From Diatrype stigma (taxonomy: Eukaryota > Ascomycota > Sordariomycetes > Xylariales > Diatrypaceae), in assembly GCA_022225965.2 (NCBI GenBank), contig JAKJXP020000142.1, positions 30,075 to 94,074 on the forward strand: a DNA stretch of 64,000 nucleotides. The letters run 5' to 3'. Position 1 is the stretch's first letter; each line of letters starts with the position of its first letter. The translations under genes were made by a program, and so were the position numbers. The notes under the pieces are model-generated. The model searched no databases. It was not told the DNA's origin and saw nothing but the letters and a program-made list of their open reading frames with translations. Of this stretch, positions 57,862-64,000 are shown piece by piece.

Positions 57862-58934
57862 AATTCGTAGGTGCAGGCGGTTCCATCGGGACGGATGAGG
57901 CGGCCTCGCCTTAAGACATGACATAATCCGGCATGCTGCTTGAAGGATATCGAGCAGTCAAGCCCGCAAGCGTCGGGGTAGCGTGGCTGCAGCGTGGGTA
58001 ATGATGGGAATTGAAGGCGAAGAACACGCAGGGCACGTACCTACAAGATCGCCTCGTGGGGTTGCTCGGGAGGGCAAAACCCTCTAAGCCCTCTGATCGG
58101 CACGACGGGAACATGCTAAAGTAGCTATAGGCCTATCCCGAGCGGGATTGGAAAACCAGGGCGAAATAGCGTGTCGCTTCCAACCTCACTTCTCAGCGTA
58201 TATCTCCGATTTGCATGACATGCATGCCTCTCTTTCTTTTATTAAGCATTTATTAATCGTGGGTGGTCACGGCAAATCAGAAGCCTTAGATAGTGTTCGT
58301 AGTAATATGGATATATGTATGTACACTTGTACGCAGGCAGATACCAACGTACACATGCACCTGCCCCAATTGCCTACGTCTTTTTCTCAACATTTCGAGT
58401 GACGCTTCTTCGTGAGAATCGCAGGATGTTCTACGCAGCGCTTGGGAGCTCCATCTATGCGTGCATGCACGGCATGATACAGCTGGCACTCAAGCTGCCA
58501 TATTACCAGACTACTAGTACTAGCCAGTATATACTGTAACTAAGAAGTTCAGGAGGTAGTCGGACGTAGCAGCGGTTGTTAGACTGATGCAGTTCATGCA
58601 TCCTTACTGCAGACACTGCAGACATTGTCCATGGCAGGCATCTCTGGATAGGTAAGTACCTATGTAGGTACAATACCGTTGAACGTTGAATGGCAGCAGT
58701 GATAGGTACATGTATGTCGCTCTAATACAGCTCACAACTCACTCGTTTTGCGCCACCAAGACGCTATGGAACTGCGACCTACATGCCCACAAACCAATAA
58801 CTGGATTGCTGCTCAACACTTACGTACATGGCATGGCATGTCATGGCACAACTTGGAATGTCTCGGATGCATGGGAAATCTGACAGCCTCAGCCTGAGGT
58901 AACGATGAAGATTGTCTGAGTCCACGGGCATCTG

Positions 58935-59006
58935 AGTTCTGTGTCTGAGTGTCTGAGTGCCTGAGTGTCCTGGCAGTCCTGGCACTGGCACTGGCACTGG
59001 CAGCAA
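58935..59006 (+). repeat. Tandem CTGAGTGT and CTGGCA repeats
   Basis: Four imperfect CTGAGTGT/C units followed by CTGGCAGT and four CTGGCA units. Confidence 0.8.
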
Positions 59007-59789
59007 GCAACCTTCTGGATGTGCTGAATGTCCACCAGGTTCAACTTGCCTGGCGAGGGCTCCGTGGCAGTGTTGTCCGGCTGTCTGGCTGTCGCTGTTC
59101 AACCTGGTCAACCTGGACCTTCAACCTGCCATCCACGGGTTAAGATGAGGCAGCCAATCACCATCCGTACCGTAGAACTCTAGTCCAATTGAAGAATCCG
59201 CCAAGCATCAATCTGAGCAAGGGTGGAGGCCCTGTCAGAATCGAGTAATCGGTCCACAAAAACACCCCAAATCCAATCAACCTGGTCGCTTTTCTCGCCT
59301 GTCCTTCCCTGCCGGACCCTGACTACCTACCTGCGAATTATTCCTGACCATTCCCGAGTCTTGACTAATTATTCTCTTCTGCATCGGGGGAAGACTTGTG
59401 AATCATACCAACTCTCTCCCTACCACGCTGCTACGTATCCAGGTATTGTCCAATATCCGAGCTACCACTGCTACCTTGGCTGCATTCGTATCTTGGCTGA
59501 TATCTTGGATATCTTGGCTGCTACCCTGGCTGCTTGCCTGGCTGCTATATCTTGATTGCCCTAGTTGTTGGTAGAGTGGTAAAGTGGTAAAGTGGTAGCC
59601 GACAGCGCTGACAGTCTGACGTTCTGACGTTGCTTAACAAAGCACGGCCACGAACGACCAGATATGTGGGAATGTCCTTGCCACTCAAACACGATGGCGA
59701 CACTGACTTGATCAAGTTCGACCTTCCAGAGATCCGCTGACCCGCACCGACTTTCTTGATTCGATCGGCAGCATATGACAACAACAACA

Positions 59790-59810
59790 CACGCACGCAC
59801 GCACGCACGC
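59790..59810 (+). repeat. ACGC microsatellite
   Basis: Five uninterrupted copies of ACGC preceded by AAC units. Confidence 0.9.
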
Positions 59811-60901
59811 ACTATTCTCTTCAACTAAAACCAACCGACCAGCTAATAATACCCCAGATATCCATGGCTGCCGTGGACTCGAACCTCCGTGCCTCCATCT
59901 ACAATGTATCCTACATCCTATCCCACATCCTACATCCTACACGAATACATACATAGTAGGTAACCAAGGGTTGAGTGTACAATCACACAGTCTTACATAC
60001 TACGTACATGCGCGCGGGACATGTACCATCATATCCTCGAAATAGATCGGAGCGCCACCGTACCTTATATCCATGATACATGTGATCGATTAGTTTAGCA
60101 TTGTAACCTAGCAACGTAGGTAATGTCAATAGGTAAGTAGCAAGCCAGCCAGCCCAGACTTTCGACGCTCACCGTCCCCCCTTCTTCTGTGCCTTCAAGG
60201 AGAAAGCATACGGACGGTACGCAGGTTGCTGGCATCCCTCCAATCCTCTCCTCCCTTCGGAATAGCGGTCGCCACTGCGCTACTGCATCAAGTACAGTAA
60301 TGGAAGTACCGGCGCATGGATTTGTTCGCTTTCTGTGTCGAGTGTGTAGTCCTCACCTAGAGAAAGCCGGGTTTGGCTCGTTCACCGCCCTCGCTGCTGT
60401 TCCCTTTGCTCCCTTTGTTGGCAAGTGTCAAGAGTTATCTGACTTGGGAGATGATGGGCGATCCCTTGCCGGCTCCACTTGGATTGATGGTCTAGGATGA
60501 CTGGCTGTTCGGCCCTCAGATTCCTCCCCCGCCGGGGTGCCCATGCGTCACGATACTGCATGAGTTGGCTGAATCAGAGATTGTTTTAAGACGCCCACAT
60601 TTTCCACATCCGCTTCCCAGAGACACCTAGTTAGAAGTGAGGCTACACTTATTGTCCTATTCGTCCACAAGATCATCCCGTGTATGCAATCTGTCATGCC
60701 ATTGCCGCTAAGCCATCTAAATCCCCTCGCCCAGAACATGAATATGCCATCTCGATAACCCATCATCATTATGTTTTGCGCAACTGTCGTCTTCTGTTTC
60801 CCATAGCTGCCTTGACACCTTCGACGACGCCGCCGCCCCCGCCCCCGTCGCTAAGCGCAGCCTCCCTATACTCACAAGTGCACTGCTCAGAAGCATGTTC
60901 G

Positions 60902-62098
60902 ATGGCCAGTTGGTATATCGGCGGGACAGTGATGTCGCGCTCCTCGAGCGCGACGTCACTTCCTGACGACCGGGTGGGCGCATCTTATCCATGGGTCGAA
61001 GCTGGGAAGCGCCGGGTCAGCTTCACCGAGTCGTATGACCCCAGAGATGGAACCGGCGAATTCCCCCCAGTCAAACGACCTCGCTATACGAGTCAACTCA
61101 ACGAAACTAGGAGCGCCGCCGATTTTAACCGCATGCTGCCGCCAGCATTTTACGTTATTAGAGAGGCCGACAGGCCGATGGCAAGCATGGATGCTAGAGA
61201 CAGCAGCTCATGCGAATTTGACGACGGACCGACTGCGAATTACGAGGTAGCCGCTCCGGGTCATGGCATGCCGCATACGGCGCGGCCTATTTTCCCTCCG
61301 GTTCGAAGTCCCGTGCCTATGGAGAAGACGCTGAGGGGTCTAGCGATCTCATCTGATGCCGATTACGACTCGTACGTGGAGGACGAGGGCATGCTTGATG
61401 ATGACAGAGCAGCCAGGAAGGTCGAGTTTCACCTGGCAGTTTACCGCCAGCGGAACAGGAACTCGCAGCATGAGCGCATTCTCAAGAGCCTCATATGTCC
61501 CAAGTCCGCAGGGGCCGAGTTCGAAATAGACGACGTTGCCCTCCAGGGGATATTCTACGCAGCAAACGAGCTGTTCTTCTACGGGAAACTCAAGGGCCGC
61601 GTTACGTGGGACTGGTCCGATCACACCAGCTCCAAGTACCAGAGCAAGATTATCGGCACCACAGCCCTACGAAAAGCCGCCAACATCGGCGGCTACGAGA
61701 CGCTCATCGTCTTATCCCACCCCATCCTCAAGAATAAGCGATATAATAGACGCCTCCTCATCTCCACTTTCCTCCACGAGCTGATCCACAGTTACCTCTT
61801 CATCTGCTGTGGGTTCCGGGCTAGGCGGAAGGGCGGGCACACGGAGGGATTTCGGCGGATCGCCAAACTGATCGATAAGTGGATCGGTCCGCAGATTCTG
61901 TATCTCTGCAACATGGAAGCCGATCTCGACGACTTCCTCAACGCCGACTCCGGGGCGGGCCAGCCAAGCCACCACGTACTCAACAGCTGTCAGATGCAGT
62001 GGCCGGTCGAAGACACGTCATCTGACAGGAGTTACAGTGCTGCTCCGGCCTATCACCACCATCACTGCATGTCCCGGTCCGCATTACGTTTAGCATAG
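60902..62098 (+). CDS. SprT-like zinc metalloprotease-domain protein
   Basis: 398 residues, no intron. Start chosen at the first ATG in a frame that is open upstream but lacks another ATG. The N-terminal half is polar and probably disordered, with a basic GKRRVSF and VKRPR patch. The SprT-like domain occupies about 200-335: FEIDDVALQGIFYAANELFFYGKL, VTWDWSDHTSSKYQSKI, then the active-site helix with HELIH at about 292-296 and the third ligand in GGHTEGF (His at about 313). This is the arrangement of SPRTN/Wss1-type and related proteases that cut DNA-protein crosslinks, although a DNA-repair role is inferred from the family only. The tail ends with a His-rich AYHHHHC stretch. No CXXC zinc finger after the protease domain was seen, unlike many SprT proteins. 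Confidence 0.88.
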   Translation: MASWYIGGTVMSRSSSATSLPDDRVGASYPWVEAGKRRVSFTESYDPRDGTGEFPPVKRPRYTSQLNETRSAADFNRMLPPAFYVIREADRPMASMDARDSSSCEFDDGPTANYEVAAPGHGMPHTARPIFPPVRSPVPMEKTLRGLAISSDADYDSYVEDEGMLDDDRAARKVEFHLAVYRQRNRNSQHERILKSLICPKSAGAEFEIDDVALQGIFYAANELFFYGKLKGRVTWDWSDHTSSKYQSKIIGTTALRKAANIGGYETLIVLSHPILKNKRYNRRLLISTFLHELIHSYLFICCGFRARRKGGHTEGFRRIAKLIDKWIGPQILYLCNMEADLDDFLNADSGAGQPSHHVLNSCQMQWPVEDTSSDRSYSAAPAYHHHHCMSRSALRLA

Positions 62099-64000
62099 AC
62101 TTGCCAGCTGCTGCGATCGATCTCGACGAGACAACAGAGAACCCGACCGTCCTGTGATTTTGTGTGTTACATGCATCTCTCGTCCCACCGTTTCCGCTTC
62201 GGCTTCTGGTGGTGTATTCCCACGAAGCAAGTTCGAACGTTTACTACATATCCTTCGAGGCGCTACCGGCAGTCCGTCTCGATCATTGGATGATACAATA
62301 CCCGCGGCCTCGATGAAGGAAAAAAGCGATATCTGAATCTTCGTGTATTTTGGTATATGGATGCATGGCGATGGCGTTTCATTTGTTCTTGGAAAATCTT
62401 CATTACACAGGTTAGAGGCATCCTCGGGTCGGGAATTTTCGCAATGTATAAAGCAAAAAATGCACGCGGGGCTTTTTTCTCTTTCCAGGTTCTGTTCTGT
62501 CTCGGGTATGATGTGATGCATGGCGATGGAGTTGGTATATATATGCGTGTGTGGGCATGTGTGCATGTGTACGGCATACACTGGCATGCAGGAAGTATTT
62601 ATATACCCCGTCTCTCAGTCCCTTCTTTCTCTCTTCTCCTTCCCCTTTGTCAATAAAGCTGTACTTTACTATTTATTTAGTTACGGGTGAACTAGACGCG
62701 TATCAAGCGCATCATCATAGGGTGGCAGCGCTTTCTTGTCTTGTCTTGTCTTGTCTTGCTAGATAGCATTTGGATACTTCCCGCAATGGTACACCTCTCA
62801 CTTTTACATCTTGGAATCCGTAGTTACCGACTGACCAACCGTATTGCCAAGTAAGCGTCGTCGCAACAAGCAGACTTCACGATGAACCCTGAACATGAAG
62901 ACAGCCCGGATGCTGAGTGTCATCTCTAACTTCAACGGTCGGCGTGAGGCCATGTCGACCTGGTAGGTGGTATGAACACTACTGCCTACCTGCTTCGTTG
63001 CAGAGCTCGGTCGAGCAGAGGCTCGCGCTCCTCCTTCCCTATACTATACTTACGGGTAGGAAGGAGCACGGGCAGGGGACGGGAAGACCCATCTATGTCG
63101 GGTATCTCGACCTCGGAAACGAAAGCACCGGGCCCTACGGAATCCAAATGCCGTCCCCGTGCCCTAGTGCACCGTAGTTAGCGTTGCCGAAGATAGACAG
63201 GCAGGGGGCCGCCTTGGCGCTGGCCGCCCTTCATATACTCACCCGTTCCTCCACTCCCGATGGGTATATAAACACCAAAACGGCTACAAACCATCACATA
63301 CGACCATACCATGTGGAAAACTCGGGATCCCGTCCGCTCTCCCCTAGATAAACCACATAGGGCCAGATCAGTAGTTGGGTCGGTGACGACCAGCGAATCC
63401 CTGGTGTTGTATGTTTTTGTCTTTTTGATCTTTCTTGATCTCTTGGTAGTTCATTGTTGTTGGTGGCCCTTTCTTTGGGGAGTGAGACTTTCGAGGTTTC
63501 CCGGCTCTCACCAAGGAGGGTGGAAGATAGGCATGAGTGGATGTGACGTTTACCCGTTGGTTAATGCAGGAAAAGAACCAACTCGTGAGGAAGCCTGAGG
63601 AATTCAGTGTCCATTCACGACGCTACAGCATATATGGATATAGGTAGGAGATTTGCTATTGGGGCTATAAAGATTTTACTTAAGGGCTATAATCCTACCT
63701 TGCCAACTGTTAGGCTGCAGTAAGCACTTAAGGCCCCTTATGCAGCCATTTAGGTATCGAAACTACCACTATAGATACCTAGGTATTATCATATTTCAGG
63801 TTTCGTATTATTATAATACCAATATACTTAAGCAGTCCGATGTCCGACATAGCTTCGGCGGTAATGCCGGCGTAGCGTTTGCTGGTTTTATAAAGCCTTT
63901 AGCTAATAGCTTTTAAAGGCGCTTTAAGGAATACTGGCACTTTGGTCGCAATTACGGAAAAAAGGGGGGGGGGGGGGGGGGGGGTAAAGCGGCGGCTATG
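62099..64000. other. Right-edge intergenic region, possibly entering a repeat
   Basis: No supported gene. The most gene-like signal is a TATATAAA box at 63266-63273 about 45 bases before an ATG at 63311 with a 95-residue frame that includes one hydrophobic stretch; no homologue is recognisable, so it is not called. TCTTG units lie at about 62734-62758. From about 63620 the sequence becomes AT-rich with TTAAG-containing repeats and ends in a run of 22 G at 63965-63984, which may be a sequencing or assembly artefact. Confidence 0.5.

Larger units (their letters stand above)
57862..60901. other. Long intergenic region with simple repeats
   Basis: 3 kb without a supported gene. Short frames occur on both strands (58148-58402, 59223-59555, 60189-60500) with no domain. 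Contains CTGAGTGT/CTGGCA units at about 58935-59006, TTGGCTGC units at 59475-59555, GTGGTAAA units at about 59574-59598, an ACGC microsatellite at 59790-59810, and TACATCCTA units near 59908-59940. The last 300 bases are the SprT gene promoter. Confidence 0.55.

Noticed and set aside
63311..63598. 95-residue frame behind a TATA box
   Set aside because: The promoter-like context is attractive but one hydrophobic stretch and no recognisable family are not enough.
1..64000. tRNA, rRNA and CRISPR features
   Set aside because: No T-arm/anticodon-arm pattern, rRNA-like block or regularly spaced repeat array was found by eye.

Overview
The window is nuclear DNA of a filamentous ascomycete (Pezizomycotina, probably Sordariomycetes). 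The evidence is the short GT-AG introns of about 50-90 bp with CTRAC-like branch points, a HET-domain gene, Dal5-family transporters, and two AT-rich blocks with the signature of repeat-induced point mutation (RIP). No tRNA, rRNA or CRISPR array was seen. Gene models below were assembled by hand from open frames and splice sites; where several exons join without breaking frame, this is stated.

Left arm (1-10226). It holds the 5' part of an allantoate-permease-type MFS gene, a HET-domain incompatibility-type gene, and two membrane-protein genes of unknown function. An old diverged tandem duplication lies upstream of the first of these. From 10227 to 15778 sits a dead Ty3/Gypsy-type LTR retrotransposon, degraded by RIP, with matching LTRs and a target-site duplication.

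Middle (15785-36470). This part is rich in accessory metabolism: a very GC-rich Gfo/Idh/MocA oxidoreductase, a small Cys-containing unknown protein, a NADAR-domain protein, a six-exon SDR-type oxidoreductase, a second Dal5-type MFS transporter, a cytochrome P450, a TesB-type acyl-CoA thioesterase ending in the peroxisomal signal AKL, a MYND-like protein and a 1616-residue ABCC transporter. SDR, MFS, P450 and thioesterase are close together, with the P450 and thioesterase divergent, so they could form a small metabolic cluster. No PKS, NRPS or terpene synthase is present in the window.

Transposon nest (38774-43041). A miniature LTR element (two 110-bp LTRs differing at one base, ATTTG target duplication) was interrupted by a 3.66-kb PIF/Harbinger DNA transposon (13-bp terminal inverted repeats, TTA target duplication). 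The Harbinger element is heavily RIP-mutated and itself contains a roughly 420-bp fold-back repeat. The small LTRs are almost untouched by RIP.

Right arm (43042-64000). This part is mostly housekeeping: the CAF-1 subunit CAC2, a long disordered protein with a C-terminal membrane hairpin, a damaged paralogue of the branch-point-binding protein BBP/SF1, an F-box protein and a SprT-like metalloprotease. They are separated by long intergenic stretches with microsatellites and many short TAGGTA/TACCTA motifs. The right edge may enter another repeat.
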